From Microbacterium ureisolvens (GTDB lineage Bacteria > Actinomycetota > Actinomycetes > Actinomycetales > Microbacteriaceae), in NCBI RefSeq assembly GCF_019511645.1, contig NZ_JAEUAX010000002.1, positions 372,001 to 436,000 on the forward strand: DNA of 64,000 nucleotides, read 5' to 3'. The position numbers were made by a program, and so were the translations under genes. The notes beneath the pieces were generated by a model. It did no database searches, was not told the DNA's origin, and saw only the letters and a program-made list of their open reading frames with translations. This document shows positions 24,976 to 33,140 of this stretch, piece by piece. How positions within the stretch are numbered: the stretch's first letter is position 1; each line of letters opens with the position of its first letter.

Positions 24976-26196
24976 TCAGACACGGGCGCCGGCCCGGCGC
25001 GAGGCGAGCGTCGCACCGAAGGCGGTCAGCCCTGCGGCGAGAAGCACGACGGCGGCCGACACCGCCATGTTCGCCGTCGGGCCGTAGGTCGCGGTGAGCT
25101 GGCCGCCCGCCCACGAGCCGCCCGCGATCCCGACGTTGAAGAGGACCACGATCGACGCGCTGGCGAGGTCTCGGAGGCGGTCGGATGCTGCGCGCATGAG
25201 GGCCGTCTGGATCAGCGGGAACATCGCGCCGGTTCCGGCACCCCACAGCGCGAGGGCGATCACCACGACGGCCGTCGCGTGCGGCGCCGCGGCGAGCGCG
25301 GCGAAGGCGCCGACGAAAACGAGCAGGGTCGCGGTCAGGGCCGTCCGTGGGAACCGATCGGCGAGGCTGCCGGCCACCGCCACCCCGACCATGCCCGCGG
25401 CGCCGAACACGAACAGCAGAGCGCTCGCCCAGCCGTCGGCGATCCCGGCCGACTCGGCGAGGTACGGCCGGATGTAGACGAACGCGAGGAACTGCGCGAG
25501 CCCGATCAAGAGCCCCGCGACTCCGAACGCGACCAGCGGCGGCAGCGACCGGTCGCGCCGCAGGGGCGCACGGTCCCCCGCACCCACGGGCTCGACCACG
25601 GACCGCGGAAGCCGGCGGTACACGACGGCGGCGAGCAGCAGCATCCCGATCCCCGACACCCCGAACGAGACCCGCCAGCTCGTCAGCTGCGCGAGAGCCG
25701 TCGCCGCGGGAAGGCCCAGCACGGTCGCGGCCGTGCCCCCGCCGGTGACCAGGGCGAGGCCGCGGCCGAGCTGCGCACCCGCCAGCAGCGACGACGCGTA
25801 CACGATGACGATCGCCCAGAACACGCCGTGCGCGACCGCGGCGACCGCCCGGGTCGCGAACGCGAACTCGTACGTCGGGGCGAAGGCGGTGGCGACGTTC
25901 GCCACCGCGAACACCGCGAGCGAGGCCGCGACCACGATGCGGCGGTCGATGCGACGCGTCGCACGCGTGAGCGGGATGCTCGTCGCGATCACCACGACCG
26001 CCCAGACCGAGACGAGCAGCCCGATGCGCAGGGGGTCGACGCCGAGGTCGCGGGCCATCTCGGGCATGAGCCCGGCCGGCAGCGATTCGGCGGTGACGGT
26101 GACGAAGACCCCCAGCGAGAGCAGCAGCAGGGCGCTCAGCGGGAACCGTGGGGCGGAGGTTTCGGGGAGGACGACGGCGGCGGTGGACGAGGTCAT
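24976..26196 (-). CDS. MFS efflux transporter (Cmx/CmlR/AraJ type)
   Basis: A 406-residue protein with about twelve membrane helices, beginning PLSALLLLSLGVFVTVTAESLPAGLMPEMARDLGV, the opening typical of drug/arabinose MFS exporters with the motif-C-like region in helix five. It is divergent from a MerR gene with a MerR-type promoter between them, so it is probably induced by a compound sensed by that regulator. The ATG at 26196 lies only about eight bases from the predicted -10, suggesting a leaderless message. Confidence 0.88.
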   Translation of the reverse strand: MTSSTAAVVLPETSAPRFPLSALLLLSLGVFVTVTAESLPAGLMPEMARDLGVDPLRIGLLVSVWAVVVIATSIPLTRATRRIDRRIVVAASLAVFAVANVATAFAPTYEFAFATRAVAAVAHGVFWAIVIVYASSLLAGAQLGRGLALVTGGGTAATVLGLPAATALAQLTSWRVSFGVSGIGMLLLAAVVYRRLPRSVVEPVGAGDRAPLRRDRSLPPLVAFGVAGLLIGLAQFLAFVYIRPYLAESAGIADGWASALLFVFGAAGMVGVAVAGSLADRFPRTALTATLLVFVGAFAALAAAPHATAVVVIALALWGAGTGAMFPLIQTALMRAASDRLRDLASASIVVLFNVGIAGGSWAGGQLTATYGPTANMAVSAAVVLLAAGLTAFGATLASRRAGARV

Positions 26197-26203
26197 GGAG
26201 CGA

Positions 26204-26234
26204 GGCTAAACTTTGACACCAATGTCAATGTCAA
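26204..26234 (-). promoter_or_regulatory. MerR-type promoter with 19-bp spacer for the MFS gene
   Basis: On the minus strand TTGACA (26229-26234) and TTAGCC (26204-26209) are 19 bp apart, the long spacing that MerR activators correct. The spacer contains an imperfect dyad made of TTGACA and TGTCAA. The divergent MerR gene starts at 26265. Confidence 0.6.
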
Positions 26235-26264
26235 GCTTTCGCTCGCCGACACGGAGGGGCACGC

Positions 26265-26669
26265 ATGAAGATCGGTGAACTGTCGGAGCGCACCGGCATT
26301 CCCGCGCGGATGCTGCGGTACTACGAGGCGCAGGGACTGCTGGCGTCCGAGCGCTCGGCGAACGGCTACCGCTCCTACGACGAGGCCGACGTGGAGCGGG
26401 CAACCCGCGCGCGCGGCCTCGTTCAGGCCGGCCTGTCGACGCGCCTCGCCAAAGTGGTGCTCGACGTCGAACGGCAGTGCGCGATGGCGGCGCCGACCTG
26501 CTCCCGCGAGCTGGCCGAGATGCTCGCGACCGAGCTCACCGCCCTCGACGAGCGCCTCGCGTGCCTCACCAAGAGCCGCGACGCCGTCGCCCGCTACCTC
26601 GACCTCACCCGCAACGGCGACCTGCTCGGAGCCGCGGAGGTGCGCGAGCCGGCTACGGCTCGAGTGTGA
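26265..26669 (+). CDS. MerR-family transcriptional regulator
   Basis: A 134-residue MerR protein: winged helix at residues 1-70 (MKIGELSERTGIPARMLRYYEAQGLL and ANGYRSYDEADVERA) followed by a dimerisation coiled coil. Cysteines occur at CAMAAPTC and ACL, but there is no textbook metal-binding loop, so small-molecule sensing is more likely. It should act on the divergent MFS gene. The last 17 bases overlap the convergent thioesterase gene. Confidence 0.88.
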   Translation: MKIGELSERTGIPARMLRYYEAQGLLASERSANGYRSYDEADVERATRARGLVQAGLSTRLAKVVLDVERQCAMAAPTCSRELAEMLATELTALDERLACLTKSRDAVARYLDLTRNGDLLGAAEVREPATARV

Positions 26670-27651
26670 GGGATGCCGCGATCGGGACGATCTCCTCGCG
26701 CAGCGCCATGATCTCGCGCACGTGCTGCTGCAGGCGCTCGTCCTCGGCGAACTCGGGCGTCCACTGCGGGACGGGCTGAGCGACGCCGTCGGCGCCCGGG
26801 ACGACGAACACGCTCAGGCACTGCGTGGTGAGCGTGCGTTCGTGCGGCGTGCGCGGATCGGCGGTCCACACGCGGGTGCTCACGTGCATGCTGTGCGGGC
26901 TCGTGTAGACGATGCGCGCGTCGACGTCGACGAGGTGCCCGATCACGACCGGCGCCAGGAAGTGGATGCCTCCCGAGTAGACGCCGATCGCCGCGCTCGC
27001 CTCCTCGCCGTCTCTCGCCCACGCCGCCGCGACCGCGTAGCCCGCCTCGTCGATCCAGCGCATGACCGTGCCGCCGTGCGCCTTGCCGCCGAAGTTCACG
27101 ACCCCCGGCGGCGCGAGGAACCTGAGCGTCGTGCGCGGGGCGGTCGAGGCATCCGTGTAGTCCTCTGCGAGCATGAGGCGCTTGATCTCGGCGCGCGACT
27201 CGATGCGTTCGAGGGCCCCCTCGGCGAGCTTGTGGTCGGAGCGGGTCACCGGGGTCCACGCCGGCACCTCGGTCGGCCGTCCGTCGGCGCCCTTGGCCAC
27301 GAAGACCAGGATGCACGTCGTCGCGGGCGTGTACAGGCGCTCGCTGACCTCCGTCGACGAGACGGTGACCACCACGTGCATGCTCGTGCGACCGGTGTAG
27401 ACGATGCGGGCCTGCACCTCGATGAGGCTGCCCGGCGCGATCGGCCGGCGGTGACGGACATTGCCGACGTAGGCGGTCACGCAGTACGCGCCCGCCCAGC
27501 CGACGGCGCACGCATAGCCGGCCTTGTCGATCCACTCCATGACGCTGCCTGCCGCGACCGAGCGTCCGCCGGCCGCCGTGTCGGCGGGGACCGCCATGAA
27601 CCGCATCGTGATGCGGTCGTCACGGGCCGCGGCGCCGGAGGTGGTGCTCAT
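26653..27651 (-). CDS. Acyl-CoA thioesterase with two HotDog domains
   Basis: A 332-residue protein with duplicated HotDog folds. Each half has the helix GSVMEWIDKAGYACA / GTVMRWIDEAGYAVA and a following strand pair (ARIVYTGRTSMHVVV / ARIVYTSPHSMHVST), as in BACH/YciA-type acyl-CoA hydrolases. The second half keeps the GGKAHGGTVMRW substrate loop. It would release free acid and CoA from aryl- or fatty acyl-CoA. It overlaps the MerR gene end by 17 bp in convergent orientation. Confidence 0.85.
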   Translation of the reverse strand: MSTTSGAAARDDRITMRFMAVPADTAAGGRSVAAGSVMEWIDKAGYACAVGWAGAYCVTAYVGNVRHRRPIAPGSLIEVQARIVYTGRTSMHVVVTVSSTEVSERLYTPATTCILVFVAKGADGRPTEVPAWTPVTRSDHKLAEGALERIESRAEIKRLMLAEDYTDASTAPRTTLRFLAPPGVVNFGGKAHGGTVMRWIDEAGYAVAAAWARDGEEASAAIGVYSGGIHFLAPVVIGHLVDVDARIVYTSPHSMHVSTRVWTADPRTPHERTLTTQCLSVFVVPGADGVAQPVPQWTPEFAEDERLQQHVREIMALREEIVPIAASLTLEP

Positions 27652-27749
27652 GCCGTCAGGCTACGGGCCGCAGCATCCGTCTGTCCCGCCGATGTCCGTG
27701 AGGCTGCCTCAAAGAAGCGATGTTCCTTCGCGCACGGCAGAATCGAACA

Positions 27750-28625
27750 ATGGCCGCTTCCCCGCACCTCAATCCCGACCACGCCTGCCTCATCGTCCAC
27801 GGCAGCGACCAGCCGGGAATCGTGGCGGCGGTCTCGGCGATGATCACGCGCATCGGCGGCAACATCGTCGCGTTCGACCAGTACTCCGACAACCCGGAGG
27901 GCGGCGCGTACTTCCAGCGGGTGGTGTTCCATCGGCCGGGCTTCGCGGCCGACCGCCCGCGCATCGAGGACGAGATCGCCCAGACGCTCGCCGGCTTCGA
28001 TCTGGAGTGGTCGCTGACCGACCAGTCCGTACCGAAGCGCATGGCGATCCTGTCGTCGAAGCAGGACCACTGCCTGCTCGACCTGCTGTGGCGCCACCGT
28101 CGCGGCGACCTGCCGGTGACGATCCCCATGGTGATCTCGAACCACACGTCCTCCGCAGAGGACGTTCGCTCGTTCGGCGTGCCGTTCTTCCACGTGCCGG
28201 GCGTGGCCGGGCCCGACAAGTCGGCGTCCGAGGCGAAGATCCTGGAGCTCCTGCGCGGGAACGTGGACTTCGTGGTGCTGGCCCGCTACATGCAGATCCT
28301 GTCGGGTGAGTTCCTCAAGGAGCTCGGGGTGCCGGTGATCAACATCCACCACTCGTTCCTGCCCGCCTTCATCGGCGCCGAACCGTACAAGAAGGCCAAG
28401 GAGCGCGGCGTGAAGCTCATCGGCGCCACCTCGCACTACGTCACCGACGATCTCGACGAGGGCCCGATCATCGAGCAGGACACCGTCCGCGTGACCCACG
28501 CCGACTCCGCTTCGGAGCTCGCCCGCCGCGGCGCCGACGTGGAGCGACAGGTGCTCTCCCGCGCGGTGCTGTGGCACGCCGAGGACCGCGTGATCCGACA
28601 CGGCAACCACACGATCGTCTTCTGA
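27750..28625 (+). CDS. purU: Formyltetrahydrofolate deformylase
   Basis: A 291-residue enzyme that hydrolyses 10-formyl-THF to THF and formate. An N-terminal ACT domain ([20 protein letters not shown]) precedes the formyltransferase fold, with the catalytic triad Asn198 and His200 ([10 protein letters not shown]) and Asp236 (DDLDEGPII). The ATG at 27750 has no ribosome-binding site and may be leaderless. A closely similar paralogue at 53176 sits in the O-demethylation operon; this copy stands alone and may serve general one-carbon balance. Confidence 0.92.
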   Translation: MAASPHLNPDHACLIVHGSDQPGIVAAVSAMITRIGGNIVAFDQYSDNPEGGAYFQRVVFHRPGFAADRPRIEDEIAQTLAGFDLEWSLTDQSVPKRMAILSSKQDHCLLDLLWRHRRGDLPVTIPMVISNHTSSAEDVRSFGVPFFHVPGVAGPDKSASEAKILELLRGNVDFVVLARYMQILSGEFLKELGVPVINIHHSFLPAFIGAEPYKKAKERGVKLIGATSHYVTDDLDEGPIIEQDTVRVTHADSASELARRGADVERQVLSRAVLWHAEDRVIRHGNHTIVF

Positions 28626-28667
28626 CGGACGATTCCGCAACCGGATTGCGCCTGACAGGATGTGCGC

Positions 28668-28949
28668 ATGACGCGCAATCCGTGGGCGGTCTCGCTATGG
28701 GTCGCAGGAGCTCTGTCGCTCGCCGTCGCCTTCATGCTGACCGTTGTCACGTGGCAGCTCACCGACTACGAGACGTACGACGTCGCGGGCGTGGCCTCGA
28801 TCGAGGCGTGGGCCCGGCTCCTCGTCGTCGTCGCGGCCGTCACGTTCACCGGCGCCGTCACCCTCGCCGGGATCGAGCGGCTGGTCGGCCACGGCGTCGG
28901 CGTCGGGCACGCGGAGGTTCGCGCCGACGTCGAAGGGCCGACGCGCTAG
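28668..28949 (+). CDS. Small membrane protein with two transmembrane segments
   Basis: A 93-residue protein starting MTRNPWAVSLWVAGALSLA. Hydrophobic stretches at about residues 9-29 and 47-66 predict two membrane helices with a short acidic extracytoplasmic loop (TDYETYD). ATG 28668 is preferred over GTG 28662 because AGGA is correctly spaced. It follows purU by 42 bp and overlaps the end of the convergent IclR gene by four bases. Function not recognised. Confidence 0.65.
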   Translation: MTRNPWAVSLWVAGALSLAVAFMLTVVTWQLTDYETYDVAGVASIEAWARLLVVVAAVTFTGAVTLAGIERLVGHGVGVGHAEVRADVEGPTR

Positions 28950-29755
28950 ACCAGCCGCAGCTCCGCGTCGATGGCGTCGGCAGTGCGCTGCAACGGCGGC
29001 AGGTACTCATTCACGACGTGGTCGACCGAGTCCCGCGTCGCGCTGGTGGAGACGTTGACGGCGGCCACCACGTCGCCGCGGCGATCGTGCAGCGGCACGG
29101 CCACCGAGCGAAGGCCAGGCTCGAGCTCGCCGTCGACGAGGGACCAGCCTTGCGCGCGCACGCGGTCGAGCTCCGCGCGCAGCGCGTGGGGATCGGTGAG
29201 CGTGCGCTCGGTGAGGGACGGGAGAGCGGATGCCTCGAGCAGCTCGTCGAGGGATCCAGCCCGCAGGCCAGCCAGCAGCACGCGCCCCATCGACGTCGCG
29301 AACGCGGGGAACCGGGTGCCGATCGTGATGCGGACGCTCATGATGCGCCGGGTCGGAACGCGCGCGATGTAGACGATGTCGCCGCCGTCGAGGACGGCCG
29401 CCGAGACGCTCTCGTCGACCTCGCGCGACAGTCGCTCGAGGTGAGGCTGCACGATCTCGGGGATCGAGAGCGCCGAGAGGTAGCTGAAGCCGAGCTCGAG
29501 CACGCGCGGCGTCAGCGAGAAGGTGCGTCCGGCCGCGCGGACGTAGCCCAGCTGCTCGAGCGTGCGCAGGAAGCGCCCGGCTGCCGCCCGCGTGATGTCG
29601 GCGCGGCGGGCCACGTCGCTCAGCGTCAGTTCGGGATGCTCCGCATCGAAGGCCCGGATGACGGCGAGCCCGCGCGCCAGCGACTGGACGACGTCGCTGC
29701 CGCGACCGGACTCGCCGGTGGCCGGCTCAAGGGAGGCATCTGCGGACGAGGTCAC
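28946..29755 (-). CDS. IclR-family regulator (PcaR/PobR-type), next to pcaF
   Basis: A 269-residue regulator with an N-terminal winged helix (SDVARRADITRAAAGRFLRTLEQLGYV) and an IclR effector domain (TSMGRVLLAGL and the C-terminal AAVNVSTSATRDSV). This branch resembles the beta-ketoadipate regulators PcaR and PcaU, whose inducers are beta-ketoadipate or protocatechuate. It is downstream of pcaIJF on the same strand, separated by a hairpin, so it probably controls the pca genes. Confidence 0.88.
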   Translation of the reverse strand: MTSSADASLEPATGESGRGSDVVQSLARGLAVIRAFDAEHPELTLSDVARRADITRAAAGRFLRTLEQLGYVRAAGRTFSLTPRVLELGFSYLSALSIPEIVQPHLERLSREVDESVSAAVLDGGDIVYIARVPTRRIMSVRITIGTRFPAFATSMGRVLLAGLRAGSLDELLEASALPSLTERTLTDPHALRAELDRVRAQGWSLVDGELEPGLRSVAVPLHDRRGDVVAAVNVSTSATRDSVDHVVNEYLPPLQRTADAIDAELRLV

Positions 29756-29805
29756 CGGCTCACCCTACCGATGCCGCCACAGGCGTCGGACCGGTCGAGT
29801 GCTGC

Positions 29806-29853
29806 AGTTTCCTGCGACCGCTTCGTCGGACGACGCCGCACTCGCAGGAGACT
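29806..29853 (-). terminator. Stem-loop after pcaF
   Basis: Arms AGTTTCCTGCGA (29806-29817) and TCGCAGGAGACT (29842-29853) pair over 12 bp with one wobble; the loop contains a smaller CGTC/GACG stem. It lies 30 bp past the pcaF stop and before the IclR gene. Confidence 0.45.
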
Positions 29854-29883
29854 GGAGCGGTAGCGCCAGGCCGCGGGCCATGC

Positions 29884-31056
29884 TCAGCGCTCGAGCACGA
29901 CGGCGAGCCCCTGCCCGACGCCGATGCAGATCGCAGCGACCGCGACGCCGCCCCCGCGACGGGCGAGCTCGTGCGCGGCGTGGCCGATGATGCGGCCGCC
30001 CGATGCCCCGAGCGGGTGCCCGATCGCGAGCGCACCGCCGTGGATGTTGACGCGCTCCGGGTCGAGGCCGGCCCACCCCTGGATGTCGGCGAGCGACTGC
30101 GACGCGAACGCCTCGTTGAGCTCGACGAGGTCCACATCGGCCCAGGTGCGCCCGGCGCGGGCGAGCGCCTTGTTCGCAGCCTCGATCGGCGCCAGCGGGA
30201 ACTGGTCGGGGTCGACGCCGTGCGCCGCGCGCGCGGTGATGCGGGCCAGCGGCTCGCCGTCCAGCGCGCCCTCACGGCCGAGCAGCACCGCGGAGGCGCC
30301 GTCGTTGATCGGCGATGAGTTGCCGGCCGTGACGCTGCCCTCGCCGTCGGCGGCGAACAGGGCCTTCAGCCCGGCGAGCTTCTCGACAGAGGTGTCGTCG
30401 CGGATGCCCTCGTCCCGCGCCAGCTCGGCGCCGGGCACCTGCACGATCTCGCCGTCGTAGACGCCGGCGGCCCACGCGGCGGCGGCCAGGCGGTGCGAGC
30501 GGACCGCGAACTCGTCCTGCGCCTCGCGGGAGATGCCCTGCTCGCGTGCGATCTTCTCCGCGGACTCGCCGTTCGAGATCGTCCAGTGCTTCGGGAGCTT
30601 CGGGTTGGTCATCCGCCACCCGATGGAGGTGTTCCACAGCGTCTGGTTGCCCACGCTCGGCCAGGGTCGCGGCGACTTCTCCACGACGAAGGGCGCGCGG
30701 CTCATCGACTCCACTCCGCCGGCCAGCACGATGTCGGCATCGCCCGCCTCGATGGCGCGCGACCCCTGGATCACGGCTTCGACCGACGACGCGCACAGCC
30801 GGTTGACGGTCACGCCGGTCACCGTCGTCGGGAAGCCGGCCAGCAGCGCGCCCATGCGCGCGACGTTGCGGTTGTCCTCACCGGCCTGGTTCGCGTCGCC
30901 GAAGATCACGTCGTCGATGCGCACCGGATCGAGGCCGGTGCGCTCGATCGTCGCCTTCATCACGACGGCGGCGAGGTCGTCGGGCCTGACGCCCGACAGC
31001 GCGCCGCCGGCGCGGCCGAACGGTGTGCGGACGGCGTCGTAGACGTAGGTCGCCAT
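29884..31056 (-). CDS. pcaF: 3-oxoadipyl-CoA thiolase
   Basis: A 390-residue thiolase that splits 3-oxoadipyl-CoA to succinyl-CoA and acetyl-CoA, the last step of the beta-ketoadipate pathway. Catalytic residues are Cys88 (VNRLCASS), His347 (AIGHPLGASG) and Cys377 (ICIGVGQG). ATG 31056 follows an AGGAAGGTG site one base from the preceding stop. The pathway-specific role is assigned from the preceding CoA-transferase genes; thiolase sequence alone would allow other acyl-CoAs. Confidence 0.92.
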   Translation of the reverse strand: MATYVYDAVRTPFGRAGGALSGVRPDDLAAVVMKATIERTGLDPVRIDDVIFGDANQAGEDNRNVARMGALLAGFPTTVTGVTVNRLCASSVEAVIQGSRAIEAGDADIVLAGGVESMSRAPFVVEKSPRPWPSVGNQTLWNTSIGWRMTNPKLPKHWTISNGESAEKIAREQGISREAQDEFAVRSHRLAAAAWAAGVYDGEIVQVPGAELARDEGIRDDTSVEKLAGLKALFAADGEGSVTAGNSSPINDGASAVLLGREGALDGEPLARITARAAHGVDPDQFPLAPIEAANKALARAGRTWADVDLVELNEAFASQSLADIQGWAGLDPERVNIHGGALAIGHPLGASGGRIIGHAAHELARRGGGVAVAAICIGVGQGLAVVLER

Positions 31057-31057
31057 G

Positions 31058-31744
31058 TCATTCACCTTCCTGGATGCCGCGGCTCGCAGCATCCGTCAAT
31101 TCCAGGCCCGTCAGCTCGGCGAGGAGCTTCACGGTGTTGTCTCCGAAGGCCTCGCGCACCGCGAAGCCCTCGGGCGTGACGTCGAAGACCGCATGGTCGG
31201 TGTAGACGCGCGTGACGCAGCCGACGCCGGTGAGCGGGTACGTGCAGGCCTCGACGAGCTTGGACTCGCCGGCCTTGGTCAGCAGGTCGGTCATGACGTA
31301 GACGTTCTTGGCGCCGATGGCGAGGTCCATCGCGCCGCCGACCGCGGGGATCGCCCCGGGTGCGCCGGTCGACCAGTTCGCGAGGTCGCCGCCCTGCGAG
31401 ACCTGGAACGCGCCGAGCACGCACACGTCGAGGTGGCCGCCTCGCATCATGCCGAACGAGTCGGCGTGGTGGAAGTACGCGGCACCGGCCAGCGCGGTGA
31501 CCGGCTGCTTGCCGGCGTTGATCAGATCCGGGTCGATCTGGCCGGGCTCGGGCGACGGGCCCATGCCGAGCATGCCGTTCTCGGTGTGGAGGATGATCTC
31601 CTGGCCCTCGGGCAGGTAGTCGGCGACGAGCGTGGGGGCGCCGATGCCGAGGTTGACGAAGGATCCCTCGGGGATGTCCTGCGCGATTCGCGCGGCGAGC
31701 TGGGCGCGGGTGATGCGCGTGGCCTGGCCGGTCTCGGTGCTCAC
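31058..31744 (-). CDS. pcaJ: 3-oxoadipate CoA-transferase, beta subunit
   Basis: A 228-residue class-I CoA-transferase subunit. Glu56 in HTENGMLGMGP is the residue that forms the covalent CoA thioester, and GGHLDVCVLGAFQVS is typical of the subunit. With PcaI it transfers CoA from succinyl-CoA to 3-oxoadipate. The GTG at 31744 has GGAGG seven bases upstream and overlaps the pcaI stop. Other 3-oxoacid CoA-transferases look alike; the pca context decides. Confidence 0.92.
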   Translation of the reverse strand: MSTETGQATRITRAQLAARIAQDIPEGSFVNLGIGAPTLVADYLPEGQEIILHTENGMLGMGPSPEPGQIDPDLINAGKQPVTALAGAAYFHHADSFGMMRGGHLDVCVLGAFQVSQGGDLANWSTGAPGAIPAVGGAMDLAIGAKNVYVMTDLLTKAGESKLVEACTYPLTGVGCVTRVYTDHAVFDVTPEGFAVREAFGDNTVKLLAELTGLELTDAASRGIQEGE

Positions 31745-32502
31745 TGGTCGACCTCCGTCTCGATCCCGGCCGCGTTCTCGAGCGGGCGGCCTTCGATGTC
31801 CACGCCCCCGATGAAGGCGCCGCCGTCGAGCCAGGCGCGCTCGCCCACCGCGACGACGCGGTCCACGAAGATGCCGGGTGTGACGACGGTCTCGGGGTCG
31901 ATCGAGCCGAGCGGCACGATCTCGTCGACCTGCACGATCGTGGTCGTGGCGGCCGAGGCCATGATGGGACCGAAGTTGCGCGCGGTCTCGCGGTAGACGA
32001 GGTTGCCCCAGCGGTCGGCGCGGTACGCGCTGATGAGCGCGACATCGGCCTTTATGGGGTACTCCAGCGCGTACCGGCGGCCGTCGATCTCGCGAATCTC
32101 CTTGCCGTCGGCGAGCTCGGTGCCCACGCCCGTCGGCGAGAAGAACGCGCCGATGCCGGCCCCCGCCGCGCGGATGCGCTCGGCGAGGTTGCCCTGCGGC
32201 ACAAGCTCCAGTTCGATCTCGCCCGCGCGGTACAGGCCGTCGAACACCCACGAATCGTGCTGACGCGGGAAGGAGCAGAGGATCTTGCGGACGCGCTTCT
32301 TCGCGAGCAGCGCCGCCAGGCCCACGTCGCCGTTGCCGGCGTTGTTGTTGATGATCGTGAGCTCCCCCGCCCCCTGGGCGATGAGCGCGTCGATCAGCTC
32401 CACGGGCTGCCCGGCGCGCCCGAAGCCGCCGATCATGATGGTCGCACCGTCACGGATGCCGGCCACGGCCTCCTCGACGGACGCCACGGTCTTGTCGATC
32501 AC
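31741..32502 (-). CDS. pcaI: 3-oxoadipate CoA-transferase, alpha subunit
   Basis: A 253-residue class-I CoA-transferase subunit with the glycine-rich GGFGRAGQPVELIDAL at about residues 27-42 and NNNAGNGDVGLAALL. The GTG at 32502 is chosen for the AAGGAGG site; upstream in-frame codons would run over the operator. It is first in pcaIJF and is preceded by a clean palindrome at 32518-32534, the probable regulator site. Confidence 0.92.
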   Translation of the reverse strand: MIDKTVASVEEAVAGIRDGATIMIGGFGRAGQPVELIDALIAQGAGELTIINNNAGNGDVGLAALLAKKRVRKILCSFPRQHDSWVFDGLYRAGEIELELVPQGNLAERIRAAGAGIGAFFSPTGVGTELADGKEIREIDGRRYALEYPIKADVALISAYRADRWGNLVYRETARNFGPIMASAATTTIVQVDEIVPLGSIDPETVVTPGIFVDRVVAVGERAWLDGGAFIGGVDIEGRPLENAAGIETEVDQ

Positions 32503-32517
32503 GAACTGCCTCCTTGC

Positions 32518-32534
32518 TGTTCGCTCTGCGAACA
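32518..32534. promoter_or_regulatory. IclR-type operator before pcaIJF
   Basis: TGTTCGCTCTGCGAACA is a perfect 7-3-7 palindrome 16 bases upstream of the pcaI start. Placement over the start region fits repression or activation by an IclR protein, most likely the one at 28946. The assignment of the protein is inference. Confidence 0.6.
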
Positions 32535-32653
32535 CATGTACGCTATGCGGCTATTGTACTGCAGACCTCGGGGTCACCGGAACCCCCACCCGTCCCTGGT
32601 CTTCGTGTGAGCTCCAGGCCGCCGCATCGTCTCGTCCTCTCTCCTCTCCCTCG

Positions 32654-32722
32654 TTTGGGGCGCAGCGCGCCCAGTCGGGGCGCACGCCGCACGCCCCGAA
32701 TGCACGCGACGCGCCCCAAACC
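32654..32722. repeat. 69-bp double-stem repeat, copy A
   Basis: Begins GTTTGGGGCGC and ends GCGCCCCAAAC (perfect outer arms), with inner arms TCGGGGCG and CGCCCCGA. It lies 16 bp past the pcaC stop, between pcaC and pcaI. Three further copies of identical length are at 36882, 39947 and 56363. Confidence 0.8.
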
Positions 32723-32738
32723 AGGATGGGAAGGTCGG

Positions 32739-33140
32739 CTACTCGGCCTCGGCGAACACGTCCTTCGCGATGCGGAATGCCGTGTTCGCGGCGGGGACGC
32801 CGCAGTAGAGGCCGGCCTGGAGGATGACTTCCTTGACCTCGTCGACCGTCAGCCCGTTGCGCAGGGCGGCGCGCAGGTGCATCGCGAGCTCCTCGTGATG
32901 GCCGAGCGCGATGAGGGCCGTGAGCACCGCGACGGAGCGCGAGCGGCGATCCAGGCCCGGTCGCGACCAGATGTCGCCCCACGCGACGCGGGTGATGAAG
33001 TCCTGGAAGTCCGCGGTCAGCTCGGTCGTGCCGGCGATCGCGCGGTCGACGTGGGCGTCCGACAGCACCTCGCGGCGCACCATCATGCCCTGGTCGTAGC
33101 GCTCCTCGTCGGTGAGGCCCTCGCCGTCGGGGCGGGTCAT
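32739..33140 (-). CDS. pcaC: 4-carboxymuconolactone decarboxylase
   Basis: A 133-residue alpha-helical protein of the AhpD-like decarboxylase family. DERYDQGMMVRREVLSDAHVDRA and HHEELAMHLRAALRNGLTVDEV...QAGLYCGVPAAN are the family blocks. It converts 4-carboxymuconolactone to 3-oxoadipate enol-lactone. The start at 33140 overlaps the pcaD stop (ATGA). Many actinobacteria fuse this activity to PcaD as PcaL; here the two are separate genes in adjacent frames. Confidence 0.92.
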   Translation of the reverse strand: MTRPDGEGLTDEERYDQGMMVRREVLSDAHVDRAIAGTTELTADFQDFITRVAWGDIWSRPGLDRRSRSVAVLTALIALGHHEELAMHLRAALRNGLTVDEVKEVILQAGLYCGVPAANTAFRIAKDVFAEAE

